From NCBI RefSeq assembly GCF_965284335.1, contig NZ_OZ260076.1: a DNA stretch of 64,000 nt. One strand, given 5' to 3'. The notes beneath the pieces were generated by a model. The model saw nothing but the letters and a program-made list of their open reading frames with translations. It made no database searches and was not told the origin of the DNA. This document shows, piece by piece, positions 7,435 through 15,708 of this stretch. This stretch comes from Tabrizicola_A sp965284335. GTDB taxonomy: Bacteria; Pseudomonadota; Alphaproteobacteria; Rhodobacterales; Rhodobacteraceae. The position numbers and the translations under genes are program-made. The number at the start of each line of letters is the position of its first letter. Within the stretch, counting starts at the first letter, position 1.

Positions 7435-8635
7435 CAGCATGTTCCGCGCCCAGCTTGAGACCCTCAAGTCAGAAGGCAATTACCGCACATTCGCCGAATT
7501 GGAGCGCAAGCGCGGCGCCTTTCCGCGCGCCGCGAGCTATAAAGACGGCGAGGTGAATGAAATTACCGTCTGGTGTTCGAACGATTATCTCGGCATGGGC
7601 CAGCACCCCGATGTGGTGAAAGCCATGGTCGATTGTGTGCAGGCCTGCGGCACGGGCGCTGGCGGCACGCGCAATATTTCCGGCACCAATCACAACCACC
7701 TGCTCTTGGAGGCCGAACTGGCCGATCTGCATGGCAAGGAAGCGGCGCTGTTGTTCACCAGCGGTTATGTGTCGAACTGGGCGGCCCTTTCCACCCTTGG
7801 CAGCCGGATTCCGAATGCGGTGATCCTGTCGGATGCGGGCAACCATGCCTCGATGATCGAAGGCGTGCGGCACTCCCGTGCCGATAAGGTGATCTGGAAG
7901 CACAATGACTGGCGCGATCTTGACCGTAAGCTGGCGGCCGTGGGGGATCGGCCGAAGATCGTGGCCTTTGAATCGGTTTATTCGATGGATGGCGATATCG
8001 CGCCGATCAAAGAGATCGTGCAGGTTGCCAAGGCCCATGGCGCGCTGACCTATATCGACGAGGTGCATGCGGTGGGCATGTATGGCCCGCGCGGTGGTGG
8101 GGTGACCGAACGCGAAGGGCTGGCCGATCAGATCGACCTGATCGAAGGTACGCTTGGCAAGGCTTATGGCGTGGTCGGCGGCTATATCACCGGATCGGCC
8201 CCCTTGTGCGATTTCATCCGCAGCTTTGCCAGCGGCTTCATCTTTACCACCGCCCTGCCCCCGGCAATTGCGGCTGCCGCCACCGCCTCGATCCGCCACC
8301 TGAAGGCCAGCGGTATCGAGCGCGCGCGCCAGCAGGCCCAAGTGGCCAAGCTGCGCGCGAAACTCGACCGCGCGGGCATCCCGCATCTGGCCAATGACAG
8401 CCACATCATTCCGGTGATGATCGGCGATCCGGTGAAATGTCGGATGATCAGCGATATTTTGATGAAGGATTGGGGCATCTATGTGCAGCCGATCAATTAT
8501 CCCACCGTCGCCAAAGGAACCGAGCGGCTGCGTATAACCCCCTCGCCTTTCCATTCGGATGCCGATATTGATCACCTTGTAACCGCCCTGGCCACGCTTT
8601 GGCAGCGGTGCGCCATTTCTCATGCCGTTGCCTGA
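7424..8635 (+). CDS. hemA: 5-aminolevulinate synthase
   Basis: A 403-residue PLP enzyme of the alpha-oxoamine synthase family. It condenses glycine and succinyl-CoA to ALA, the first step of tetrapyrrole synthesis in alphaproteobacteria. Visible motifs are SNDYLGMGQHP, the glycine-binding CGTGAGGTRNISG, the PLP aspartate in DEVHAVG, and the Schiff-base lysine K246 in EGTLGKAYG. Length is typical. It starts inside puhE and is followed by cycA, the same hemA-cycA proximity seen near puh genes in Rhodobacter. Confidence 0.97.
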   Translation: MDFDSMFRAQLETLKSEGNYRTFAELERKRGAFPRAASYKDGEVNEITVWCSNDYLGMGQHPDVVKAMVDCVQACGTGAGGTRNISGTNHNHLLLEAELADLHGKEAALLFTSGYVSNWAALSTLGSRIPNAVILSDAGNHASMIEGVRHSRADKVIWKHNDWRDLDRKLAAVGDRPKIVAFESVYSMDGDIAPIKEIVQVAKAHGALTYIDEVHAVGMYGPRGGGVTEREGLADQIDLIEGTLGKAYGVVGGYITGSAPLCDFIRSFASGFIFTTALPPAIAAAATASIRHLKASGIERARQQAQVAKLRAKLDRAGIPHLANDSHIIPVMIGDPVKCRMISDILMKDWGIYVQPINYPTVAKGTERLRITPSPFHSDADIDHLVTALATLWQRCAISHAVA

Positions 8636-8718
8636 CTGCCGTAAAAGGCATTCAACCCAGTGATCCAGATCGTTTTCGCATGCGTATCTATCCATCAGGC
8701 GTAATAGGGAGACCGCCC

Positions 8719-9228
8719 ATGAAGTCGAAATTTGCTATCCTCGCCGTTCTTGCAACCACCGCTGCCCCGGCTTTTGCCGCAGGCGATGCTGCCAAGGGCG
8801 AGGCCGCGTTCAAACAGTGCCAGACCTGCCACGTCGTTGTGGATGATGCTGGAAACACGCTGGCTGGGCGCAACTCCAAGACCGGCCCGAACCTTTATGG
8901 TGTGATTGGGCGCGCCGCAGGCAGTCTGGAAGGCTTTAAATACGGCGAATCCATTATCGCCGTGGGTGCTGCAGGCTATGCTTGGGATGAGGCTGGCTTT
9001 GTGGAATATGTGCAAGATCCGGCGGCTTTCTTGAAGGCCAAGCTCGACGACAAGGGCGCAAAGTCCAAGATGTCGTTCAAGGTGAAGAACGCCGAGACTG
9101 CGGCGGATCTTTATGCCTTCTTGGCGCAGTTTGGCGCCGCCCCTGCGGCGGATGCCGCAGCAGAAGGGGCCGCCGCCGAGGGCGCAGAGGCTCCGGCAGA
9201 TGGCACGGAAACCACCACCCAGCCCTGA
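8719..9228 (+). CDS. cycA: Cytochrome c2 with an alanine-rich C-terminal tail
   Basis: A 169-residue periplasmic cytochrome that re-reduces the photo-oxidised reaction centre and also serves the bc1/oxidase chain. It has a signal peptide cut after AFA (residue about 20), one haem site CQTCH (C34, C37, H38) and the axial methionine M118 in KSKMSF. The globular domain ends near residue 138. It is followed by about 30 residues rich in Ala, Glu and Pro, longer than I expect for cytochrome c2. The ATG has a GGGAGA ribosome-binding site. Confidence 0.95.
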   Translation: MKSKFAILAVLATTAAPAFAAGDAAKGEAAFKQCQTCHVVVDDAGNTLAGRNSKTGPNLYGVIGRAAGSLEGFKYGESIIAVGAAGYAWDEAGFVEYVQDPAAFLKAKLDDKGAKSKMSFKVKNAETAADLYAFLAQFGAAPAADAAAEGAAAEGAEAPADGTETTTQP

Positions 9229-9250
9229 TATTTAACAGGTTTTGAATGAC

Positions 9251-9281
9251 AAAAGCCCCCGCAATTGCGGGGGCTTTTTCT
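9251..9281. terminator. Bidirectional rho-independent terminator between cycA and dxs
   Basis: AAAAGCCCCCGCAATTGCGGGGGCTTTTT is a near-perfect palindrome with a G/C core flanked by an A-run and a T-run. It can therefore end transcription from both sides. It lies 22 bases after the cycA stop (+) and 15 bases past the dxs stop (-), where the two photosynthesis superoperons converge. Confidence 0.95.
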
Positions 9282-9295
9282 TGTGCCGGGGTCGC

Positions 9296-11221
9296 TCAGG
9301 CGCGCAGCGCCTGCGAGATCACACCCAGAACCGACAAGGCCGCCGCGCAGATATGCGCCGCATCAAGGCCCGCATCGGCATACATCGCCGCAGGGCTGGC
9401 TTGTTCGATGAAACGATCGGGCAAGGTCAAGGTCCGCAGCCGGACCCCGTGATCCAATCCGCCGGAATTGGCCAGATAGTGCAAGACTTGCGCGCCAAAG
9501 CCGCCGACTGCCCCCTGCTCGACCGTCAGAACCGCCGCGTGATGGCGCGTCAGTTGGGTGATCAGGTCCGTATCCAAAGGCTTGGCAAAGCGGGCATCGG
9601 CAATCGTCACCGACAGACCGTGCTGCGCCAAAAGGTCGGCTGCGGCATGGCATTCATTCAGATGCGCGCCAAAGGACAGGATCGCCAGATCCGAGCCCTG
9701 CCGCACCACCCGACCGCGGCCGATTTCCAAAGGCTGGCCCCGCTCGGGCATCTCGGCCCCCACACCTTCACCGCGCGGGAACCGGAAGGAGATCGGCCCT
9801 TCGTCATAATCGGCGGCCGTCGCGACCATATGCACAAGCTCTGCCTCATCGCCCGGCGCCATGACGACAAAGCCCGGCAGATTGGCGAGATAGCCCACAT
9901 CAAAGGCCCCCGCATGGGTGGCCCCGTCGGCGCCCACCAGCCCCGCGCGGTCGATGGCAAAGCGCACGGGCAGGCCTTGCAGGGCCACGTCATGCACGAT
10001 CTGGTCATAGCCGCGTTGCAGGAAGGTGGAATAGATCGCCACAAAGGGCTTTAGCCCCGCCGCCGCCATGCCTGCGGCAAAGGTCACGCCGTGCTGTTCG
10101 GCAATGCCCACATCAAAAACCCGCGCGGGAAAGCGGCGTGCCATGATATCAAGCCCGGTGCCCGAAGGCATCGCCGCAGTCACCGCCACGATCCGCCCAT
10201 CGCGCCCCGCCGCCTCGGTCAGGGCCTGACCAAAAACCGAGGTATAGGCGGGCGCGTTTGACACCGCCTTGGCCTGGGTGCCGGACACCACGTCGAACTT
10301 GGCCACGCCGTGATATTTGTCGGCAGAGTTTTCGGCCGGGGCATAGCCCTTGCCCTTGACGGTGACCGCATGGATCAGGACCGGCCCCGTGGCACGGGTT
10401 CTCGCCGCGCGCAGGGTGGCCAGAAGCTGGGGCAGGTCATGGCCATCGACCGGGCCGATGTAATCCAGACCCAATTCTTCAAAAAGGGTGCCGCCCCCCG
10501 GCGTGCCGGTGACAAGCGCCCTTGCCCGGCGTGCGCCGTCGCGCAAGGGGCCGGGCAGCGCGGCCTCAAACCCCTCGGCCATGCTGCGCAGGCCCGCCAA
10601 GGGTCCGCGTTCAGCCAAACCGTTGAGATAGCGGTTCAAGGCACCGACCGGGGGCGCAATGCTCATGTCATTGTCGTTCAGAATGATGAACAGCCGCTTG
10701 CCCAGATGGCCTGCGGCATTCATCGCCTCATAGGCCATGCCCGCGGTGATGGCCCCGTCACCAATGACGGCAATCGCGTCGCCCGTGGGCTGGCCCATAT
10801 CGCGGCCAATGGCAAAGCCCAAGGCCGCCGAAATGCTGGTCGAGCTATGGGCCGCACCGAAGGGGTCATAGTCGGACTCGGAGCGTTTGGTGAAGCCCGA
10901 CAGGCCCCCGCCCTGACGCAAGGTCTGCATCCGGTCGCGCCGCTCGGTCAAAATCTTGTGGGGATAGCATTGGTGGCCGACATCCCAGATCAGCTTGTCC
11001 ACCGGCGTGTTGAACACCGCATGGATCGCCACGGTCAATTCCACCACGCCCAAGGATGACCCAAGATGGCCACCGGTTTTCGACACCACCGAGATGACCT
11101 CGTGGCGCAGCTCGTCCGCCAATTGCACCAGATCGGCATCGCCCATGGCGCGCAGATCAGCCGGGCGCGTCACGCGGTCGAGCGTCGGGGTGGCAGAGGC
11201 GGAATGAACGGCATGAGTCAT
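9296..11221 (-). CDS. dxs: 1-deoxy-D-xylulose-5-phosphate synthase
   Basis: A 641-residue TPP-dependent transketolase-type enzyme that makes DXP from pyruvate and glyceraldehyde 3-phosphate. This feeds the isoprenoid pathway used for carotenoids and the phytyl tail. Motifs include GHQCYPHKILTER, the TPP/Mg site GDGAITAGMAYEAMN with NDND downstream, and DRAGLVGADGATHAG of the pyrimidine domain. I start at ATG 11221, which has GGGAG upstream, not the longer form at 11263. It follows pufX, like orf641 of R. capsulatus. Confidence 0.96.
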   Translation of the reverse strand: MTHAVHSASATPTLDRVTRPADLRAMGDADLVQLADELRHEVISVVSKTGGHLGSSLGVVELTVAIHAVFNTPVDKLIWDVGHQCYPHKILTERRDRMQTLRQGGGLSGFTKRSESDYDPFGAAHSSTSISAALGFAIGRDMGQPTGDAIAVIGDGAITAGMAYEAMNAAGHLGKRLFIILNDNDMSIAPPVGALNRYLNGLAERGPLAGLRSMAEGFEAALPGPLRDGARRARALVTGTPGGGTLFEELGLDYIGPVDGHDLPQLLATLRAARTRATGPVLIHAVTVKGKGYAPAENSADKYHGVAKFDVVSGTQAKAVSNAPAYTSVFGQALTEAAGRDGRIVAVTAAMPSGTGLDIMARRFPARVFDVGIAEQHGVTFAAGMAAAGLKPFVAIYSTFLQRGYDQIVHDVALQGLPVRFAIDRAGLVGADGATHAGAFDVGYLANLPGFVVMAPGDEAELVHMVATAADYDEGPISFRFPRGEGVGAEMPERGQPLEIGRGRVVRQGSDLAILSFGAHLNECHAAADLLAQHGLSVTIADARFAKPLDTDLITQLTRHHAAVLTVEQGAVGGFGAQVLHYLANSGGLDHGVRLRTLTLPDRFIEQASPAAMYADAGLDAAHICAAALSVLGVISQALRA

Positions 11222-11236
11222 GGTGATCTCCCAATG

Positions 11237-11269
11237 AAAAAAGGTGCCGGGTGGGTTACACACGGCACC
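11237..11269 (-). terminator. Terminator or attenuator hairpin between pufX and dxs
   Basis: Read on the minus strand, GGTGCCG and CGGCACC form a 7-bp stem with a 13-base loop, followed at once by six T residues: a canonical rho-independent terminator. It ends only about 16 bases before the dxs start codon, with the dxs ribosome-binding site directly behind it. It can end the puf mRNA, but it would also lie inside any dxs transcript begun upstream. Confidence 0.85.
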
Positions 11270-11270
11270 A

Positions 11271-11299
11271 GGTTCCTGTCGCCAACAGGTAAGGGAACC
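11271..11299 (-). other. Second hairpin in the pufX-dxs spacer
   Basis: GGTTCC/GGAACC outer arms enclose a CCTGT/ACAGG inner pair; the two pairings partly share bases, so they may be alternative. It lies just upstream of the T-tailed hairpin on the minus strand and could take part in attenuation control of dxs. Confidence 0.5.
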
Positions 11300-11351
11300 A
11301 GGCTGTGGAGTGCCCAGGCCCGGACCGGCGTCATGGTCCGAACGTCGTTGC

Positions 11352-11379
11352 GGGCCGGGCGACCGATGGCCGCCCGCCC
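11352..11379 (-). other. GC-rich hairpin just after pufX
   Basis: GGGCCGGGCG and CGCCCGCCC pair to form a strong stem with one bulged base, starting 10 bases beyond the pufX stop codon. Such 3' structures protect puf mRNA from 3' exonucleases in Rhodobacter. No T-run follows. Confidence 0.6.
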
Positions 11380-11389
11380 CGATGTGTCA

Positions 11390-11617
11390 TTAGGCCGTCG
11401 CAACCAAGGGGCTGGAGATTTCCAGCGAGGTAAAGGGCGACGGGGCTTGCTTGCTTTCTTCGGGAAGGATCTGGCCAACCGCCCAGATCGCCCCGTAGAT
11501 CAGGCCGATGACAAAGACGAACAAAGCCGCCCATCCCATCCCGCGCAGCATCTGCCACATGATCCAAGACCGAATGGCCGCGGTCTTGTTGGGTTCTGTG
11601 TAGTAATTGTCAGACAT
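11390..11617 (-). CDS. pufX: PufX, LH1-RC core polypeptide
   Basis: A 75-residue single-span membrane protein. PufX opens the LH1 ring to let quinone pass and, in some species, drives core dimerisation. The pattern is an N-terminal polar arm, WIMWQMLRGMGWA, a long hydrophobic helix with GLIYG (a GxxxG at residues 38-42), then ILPEESKQAPSP. R. sphaeroides PufX has the matching MMKGAGWAG and MLPIQENQAPAP segments. Two adjacent ATGs (11620, 11617) follow AAGGATGAG; I use the second. It is short and divergent, but position after pufM and pattern agree. Confidence 0.92.
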   Translation of the reverse strand: MSDNYYTEPNKTAAIRSWIMWQMLRGMGWAALFVFVIGLIYGAIWAVGQILPEESKQAPSPFTSLEISSPLVATA

Positions 11618-11637
11618 CATCTCATCCTTTCGGCAGC

Positions 11638-12561
11638 TCAATCGAGCGGCGCATAGCCGTGCTCTTGTGCCCAGACGTACCAGTTGTCCACCACGGTGCC
11701 GGTCAGCAAGATGCCGATCCCGCCCGTCACGGTTACCAGAACGGCGAACCACCAAGCCCAGCGGTGAATGCCTTCCATCGTGGCGTTGAAGCCCATGGTC
11801 CAGCGCCAGAACAGGGCTGCCCGTTCCGATGCCGTGCCACGGTCCACGATCTGTTCCAATTCGCGGTCGCCACCCATGCGGGTGACCGACAGGATGGTCG
11901 CCCCATGCATCGCAAACAGCAGGGCCGATCCGTAAAGGAAGGCAATGCTCAATGCGTGGAAGGGGTTATAGAACAGGTTGCCATAGGTGAGGCTGAAAAG
12001 GTTGGTCCAGTCGAGGTGCGGGAAGATGCCGTAAGGCACCGCCTCGGACCAGCTTCCCATCAAAACGGGGCGAATAAGGCCCAGCACAAGGAACAACCAG
12101 ATTGCGCCCGCAAAGGCCCAAGCCACATGCTTGCCCATGCCCAGTGCCTCGGCCCGCAGATAGGTGCGCACCCACCAGGTCATCACCGAAATCAGCAGGA
12201 AGAAGCTGGCCAAGAGCCACAGCCCGCCTTCCGCCATCGGCGGGATCGACAGGCCATATTCCGGGGCCGGCGGCTCGAGCGCCATCCAGAAGAGATCCCG
12301 GACAAAGACGGCAGCGTTGTAATCGGCCAAATGCCAGAACCAAGCCCCCACCAGCATGAACCAGATCAGGCCCGTGGCAAAAGAGATCACGCCAAAGGTG
12401 CCAAGATAGACCGGGCCAAGCTGTGCGTTGCCGAACCAGCCAAGCAGGTTGGAAAACCCTGCCGATTTGGTGCGGTTGCTTAGGTCGACGTTCTCAACCA
12501 TCCCCATCTCAGGTGCAGCGCGCACCTGAACTTGGGTGAAAATGTTTTGATACTCAGCCAT
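11638..12561 (-). CDS. pufM: Photosynthetic reaction centre M subunit
   Basis: A 307-residue five-helix membrane protein carrying half of the special pair and the QA site. Ligands fall at the positions known from R. sphaeroides: H182 (accessory BChl), H202 (special pair), H219, E234 and H266 (non-haem iron). The ending YVWAQEHGYAPLD is typical, and no tetrahaem PufC follows. The ATG overlaps the last 8 bases of pufL, as usual for this pair. Confidence 0.98.
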   Translation of the reverse strand: MAEYQNIFTQVQVRAAPEMGMVENVDLSNRTKSAGFSNLLGWFGNAQLGPVYLGTFGVISFATGLIWFMLVGAWFWHLADYNAAVFVRDLFWMALEPPAPEYGLSIPPMAEGGLWLLASFFLLISVMTWWVRTYLRAEALGMGKHVAWAFAGAIWLFLVLGLIRPVLMGSWSEAVPYGIFPHLDWTNLFSLTYGNLFYNPFHALSIAFLYGSALLFAMHGATILSVTRMGGDRELEQIVDRGTASERAALFWRWTMGFNATMEGIHRWAWWFAVLVTVTGGIGILLTGTVVDNWYVWAQEHGYAPLD

Positions 12562-13402
12562 TTACGCCTCCAGGAATGTCGGCCCAGAAGGGCAGTTGCA
12601 GCCACCAATCCCACCAGACAACCCACTGATCGAACCAGATGGTGCCCGAGATCACGATACAGATCGCGCTCCAGAACCCGGCATTCAGCGCCAAAAGCAG
12701 ACCCAGACGATGAATGCCCAAGGTGCCAACCGAATAGCCGATCAGATCGCGAAAGAAGGTGTCTTCGTGGTCAGGTGTCTTCATCAACTCGCCCTTGGGC
12801 GGGTTGGCAGCCGACAGGATCAGCGCCCCATGCAACGCCAGCGCCAAGGCGTTGGTGAAGAAGAAGGTCACAGCGATCATATGCGCCGGGTTGTAGTGGA
12901 AGTTGCCATAGGTATAGCCGGTGTTGCTGACCCAATCGAGGTGGCTGAAGATGCCGTAAGGGAAAGCATATCCCCACGATCCCATCAGGATCGGGCGGAT
13001 GATGACCAGCGTGACATAGGCGAAAATTGCCACCGAAAAGGCGAAGGGCACATGCAGCCCGATGCCCAGCTTGCGGCAGATTTCCACTTCGCGCAGCGCC
13101 CAGCTGATAAAGGCGCCGGTCGCACAGATCGTGATGATCTGCCAAAGCCCGCCCTCCATGAGCGGCGCGAAAGCCAGACCGTTTTCAACCGAGGGCGGAT
13201 CAATCGAGATCAGCCAGGGGTTCCAGGTTGGGCCCAATGCTGCACCGTAAAAGATCAGCAAAGTGCCAAGGGCCGCGAAAAAGAAGGTCGTGACCCCAAA
13301 GAAGCCGACGTAGAACGGTCCGACCCAGAAGTCGAACAGGTTCCCGCCGATCAGCGTGCCTCCCGGCACGCGGTATTTTCGTTCGAAGCTGAGCAGTGCC
13401 AT
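12554..13402 (-). CDS. pufL: Photosynthetic reaction centre L subunit
   Basis: A 282-residue five-helix protein that pairs with PufM and binds the active-branch cofactors and QB. Counting the initiator Met, the expected ligands are H154 (accessory BChl), H174 (special pair), H191 and H231 (iron). The start MALLSFERKYRVPGGTL is nearly invariant among purple bacteria. It is separated from pufA by 140 bases that hold a strong hairpin, and it overlaps pufM. Confidence 0.98.
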   Translation of the reverse strand: MALLSFERKYRVPGGTLIGGNLFDFWVGPFYVGFFGVTTFFFAALGTLLIFYGAALGPTWNPWLISIDPPSVENGLAFAPLMEGGLWQIITICATGAFISWALREVEICRKLGIGLHVPFAFSVAIFAYVTLVIIRPILMGSWGYAFPYGIFSHLDWVSNTGYTYGNFHYNPAHMIAVTFFFTNALALALHGALILSAANPPKGELMKTPDHEDTFFRDLIGYSVGTLGIHRLGLLLALNAGFWSAICIVISGTIWFDQWVVWWDWWLQLPFWADIPGGVNG

Positions 13403-13502
13403 GCTTCCCTCTCCGCGATGGGACGGTCAACCCAAAGGCACAGCGATGAACGCAGCGGGGGCCGTCAGATGTTCGTTTGAAATCAACAACGTGATTTGGT
13501 TC

Positions 13503-13531
13503 GGTGCGGGCGGATCAAAACCGCCCGCACC
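13503..13531 (-). other. pufA-pufL intercistronic mRNA-stabilising hairpin
   Basis: GGTGCGGGCGG and CCGCCCGCACC form a perfect 11-bp stem with a 7-base loop, starting 12 bases past the pufA stop. In R. capsulatus and R. sphaeroides a hairpin at this exact place protects the pufBA segment after decay of pufLMX, giving the excess of antenna over reaction-centre protein. No T-run follows, so it is a processing or stability element rather than a terminator. Confidence 0.88.
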
Positions 13532-13542
13532 AGAGCGCGACC

Positions 13543-13722
13543 TTACTCGGTCGCCGCAGCAACATAGCCATGCTTGGCCGAGGCGATCTCGAACCAGTTG
13601 AAGGCCGGGTTGGACAGCAGGACGAGGTGAATCATCGCTGCCAGAAGGAAGAGGAAAACCCCTTGTGCCACGAAAACGCGGCGGGGATCGAAAATCAGCC
13701 AGATCTTGTAGAAGTTGCTCAT
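13543..13722 (-). CDS. pufA: LH1 antenna alpha subunit
   Basis: A 59-residue single-helix polypeptide of the light-harvesting 1 ring. The N-terminus MSNFYKIWLIFDPRRVF is characteristic of LH1 alpha. H32 in LAAMIHLVLLS is the bacteriochlorophyll ligand within the AxxxH motif, and W43 follows after the helix. The ATG has a GAGGGGG ribosome-binding site in the 13-base gap after pufB. Confidence 0.96.
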   Translation of the reverse strand: MSNFYKIWLIFDPRRVFVAQGVFLFLLAAMIHLVLLSNPAFNWFEIASAKHGYVAAATE

Positions 13723-13735
13723 TTCTTTTTCCCCC

Positions 13736-13885
13736 TCAGAACCACGGACGCCAGATGAACACGGCCACATGGGCGACAACTGCGATGGTCGTGAACAACC
13801 AAAGCCCGCTCATGTAGACCGAGTGCAATTCTTGCGCCTGTTGGTCTGTGAGACCTGTGAACGACAGGTCGGATTTATCAGCCAT
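13736..13885 (-). CDS. pufB: LH1 antenna beta subunit
   Basis: This short gene encodes 49 residues: an acidic N-terminus (MADKSDLSFTGLTDQQAQELHSV in two parts), one membrane helix and the ending FIWRPWF. H39 in VVAHVAVF is the bacteriochlorophyll ligand, and H21 is the conserved second histidine. The ATG at 13885 follows a TGGAGGGT ribosome-binding site. Beta precedes alpha, the standard puf order. Confidence 0.96.
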   Translation of the reverse strand: MADKSDLSFTGLTDQQAQELHSVYMSGLWLFTTIAVVAHVAVFIWRPWF

Positions 13886-14011
13886 AGTACCCTCCAGGAT
13901 ATTCGTGCTGACGCCGCAATCCCTGCGGCCGGGCCACCGTGGGCGGAATGCCCCTCGGATGTTTCGTCCCCCCCGCCAAGGCGGAAGGTCGGAATTCGTT
14001 GTGCGGCTGGA
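13886..14011 (-). promoter_or_regulatory. pufQ-pufB leader region
   Basis: This 126-base spacer holds no ORF. On the minus strand it carries a small stem (CCGCC-TT-GGCGG, 13973-13984) and further G/C-rich segments before the pufB ribosome-binding site. In Rhodobacter the spacer contains mRNA processing sites that separate pufQ from pufBA. I cannot identify a promoter here with confidence. Confidence 0.45.
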
Positions 14012-14233
14012 TCAGCCGCGGAAAATCATCGGCGTCACGGCCTCGGCGTCCTTGCGGGCGCGGGCCAGCGGGCCAAGACGGGGAAACTTGCCATGACGCA
14101 GGGTCTGGAACAGCCAGCCCAGCACATGCGGCACGACCGCCAGCACGAAGATCAGGGTGTAGTAGATAAAGAACTCTACCCGGTTCACCCGTTTGACCTG
14201 ATGCAGATCACCGTTGGCACTGTAATCGGTCAT
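14012..14233 (-). CDS. pufQ: PufQ, bacteriochlorophyll-linked regulator protein
   Basis: A 73-residue protein with one hydrophobic helix (FFIYYTLIFVLAVVPHVLGWLF) and a basic C-terminal half. PufQ is needed for normal bacteriochlorophyll levels in Rhodobacter; its molecular action is unsettled. The start overlaps the bchZ stop as ATGA, linking pigment synthesis to puf expression. Position and sequence pattern both fit. Confidence 0.93.
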   Translation of the reverse strand: MTDYSANGDLHQVKRVNRVEFFIYYTLIFVLAVVPHVLGWLFQTLRHGKFPRLGPLARARKDAEAVTPMIFRG

Positions 14234-15708
14234 GGCTTTTCTCCTTCGTTAAGTGAAAGGCTTGCCCCCGGCAGTCCCTCCACGGTTTCGCGCACCACAC
14301 GTTCGGCCCCGGCATCGAGTGCGGCTTTTTCGGCCGCATCGCGCAAAGTCCGCGCCGCGCTGATCCGGGTCAGGATCGGGTGGGTATTCACAATTCGGTC
14401 CAATGCCGCCTGCGCGTCGGCATCCCAAGGGAAGTCACGGCGCAGCGTGGTTGGGGTCGCGGCGGCGCTGTCCATCTCGCTGCCCAAGGGCAGGATGTGG
14501 AAAAGCGCGTCAAAAAGCCCGTTGCAGACCTCTTGCAAGAGCCAGACCGCGCCTGCGTAGCCCATCATCGGGGTGCCCGTGGCGCGGCGGATGGCGGCAC
14601 CGGGGAAAGAGGCGGCGATAAAGCTTGGCGCGGGGCCAAAGCCGCCCTTCATTTCCGCCAGATACATTTTCTCGTTGATTGAACCCATCACCACCAAGGG
14701 GCGATGCTGTTTCATCAGGCCGCGCACGGCCTCGTTGTTGGTCTTTTTGCCGGGGATGCGGGCCACGGCAAAGGCACAAGGAAGGCCCAGATCGGATTCA
14801 AGGTAATTGCGGATGCCGCGGGCATAGGTTTCCGTGGCCACGATACCGAAAGAGGCGGTCGCAAAGAAATCTTGGGTGACCGAGCGCCAGAGGTCCCAGA
14901 CCGGTTTCAGCGTCGAATGCTTTTCGCGCGCGATGAAGGGCTCGGGGTCAAGCCCCAGCATCTCGCCCAGCTTGCGCAGGAATTTGGTGGTTGAGTCCAT
15001 GCCGATGGGCGCTTGCAGGTAAGGCTTGCCGAGAACCTCGGCGAGGCCACGGCCAAATTCGCGATACATCACGATATTGGCGTCGGCGTTCACGAGGTTC
15101 CGCATCTCGGCCACATGGGCGCCAAGGGGCATAACCATATTCACGTCCGCCCCGATGCCTTCGACCAGACGGCGAATCTCGTGCAGGTCAGAGGCCATGT
15201 TGAACACGCCATACATCGGCCCAAGGATATTGACGCGCGGGCGGGCCCCTTCGGGGCGCGGAGCCTCATGCGGCATCCGGCCTTTGGTCATGCCAAATTC
15301 GGTGAAGATCCAAGTCATCGCCCGGTCGGCGCATTCCCATTGGTCTTCGTCGATGGTGCGCGGCAGGAAGCGTTGAATATTGGTGCCCATGGGCGTGACG
15401 CCGCCGCCGATCATCTCGGCAATCGAACCCGTGACCACCACGGCAGGAAGCGCGGGATCAAGCGTTTTCCACGCCCGGCGCATCGCGCCTTCGGTGCCGT
15501 CGCGGCCGAGTTCCTCTTCGCCAAGGCCCGTCACCACAATCGGCAATTCATGCGGCGGCAGCGCGTCGGTATAGTGCAGGACCGAGGTCACCGGCAGGTT
15601 TTCACAGCCGACCGGGCCATCGATCACCACTTGCAAGCCTTTGACGGCGCAGAACGCGTAAACCGCGCCCCAATAGCCCCCTGCCCGATCATGATCTTGC
15701 ACCAGCAT
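14230..15708 (-). CDS. bchZ: Chlorophyllide a reductase subunit Z
   Basis: A 492-residue subunit of the nitrogenase-like enzyme that reduces ring B of chlorophyllide a. With BchY it forms the catalytic heterotetramer reduced by BchX. The cluster cysteine in GPVGCENLPVTSVLHYTDALP lies near residue 35, and GLGEEELGRDG follows. It shares one base with the bchY stop region and overlaps pufQ by four. Confidence 0.96.
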   Translation of the reverse strand: MLVQDHDRAGGYWGAVYAFCAVKGLQVVIDGPVGCENLPVTSVLHYTDALPPHELPIVVTGLGEEELGRDGTEGAMRRAWKTLDPALPAVVVTGSIAEMIGGGVTPMGTNIQRFLPRTIDEDQWECADRAMTWIFTEFGMTKGRMPHEAPRPEGARPRVNILGPMYGVFNMASDLHEIRRLVEGIGADVNMVMPLGAHVAEMRNLVNADANIVMYREFGRGLAEVLGKPYLQAPIGMDSTTKFLRKLGEMLGLDPEPFIAREKHSTLKPVWDLWRSVTQDFFATASFGIVATETYARGIRNYLESDLGLPCAFAVARIPGKKTNNEAVRGLMKQHRPLVVMGSINEKMYLAEMKGGFGPAPSFIAASFPGAAIRRATGTPMMGYAGAVWLLQEVCNGLFDALFHILPLGSEMDSAAATPTTLRRDFPWDADAQAALDRIVNTHPILTRISAARTLRDAAEKAALDAGAERVVRETVEGLPGASLSLNEGEKP

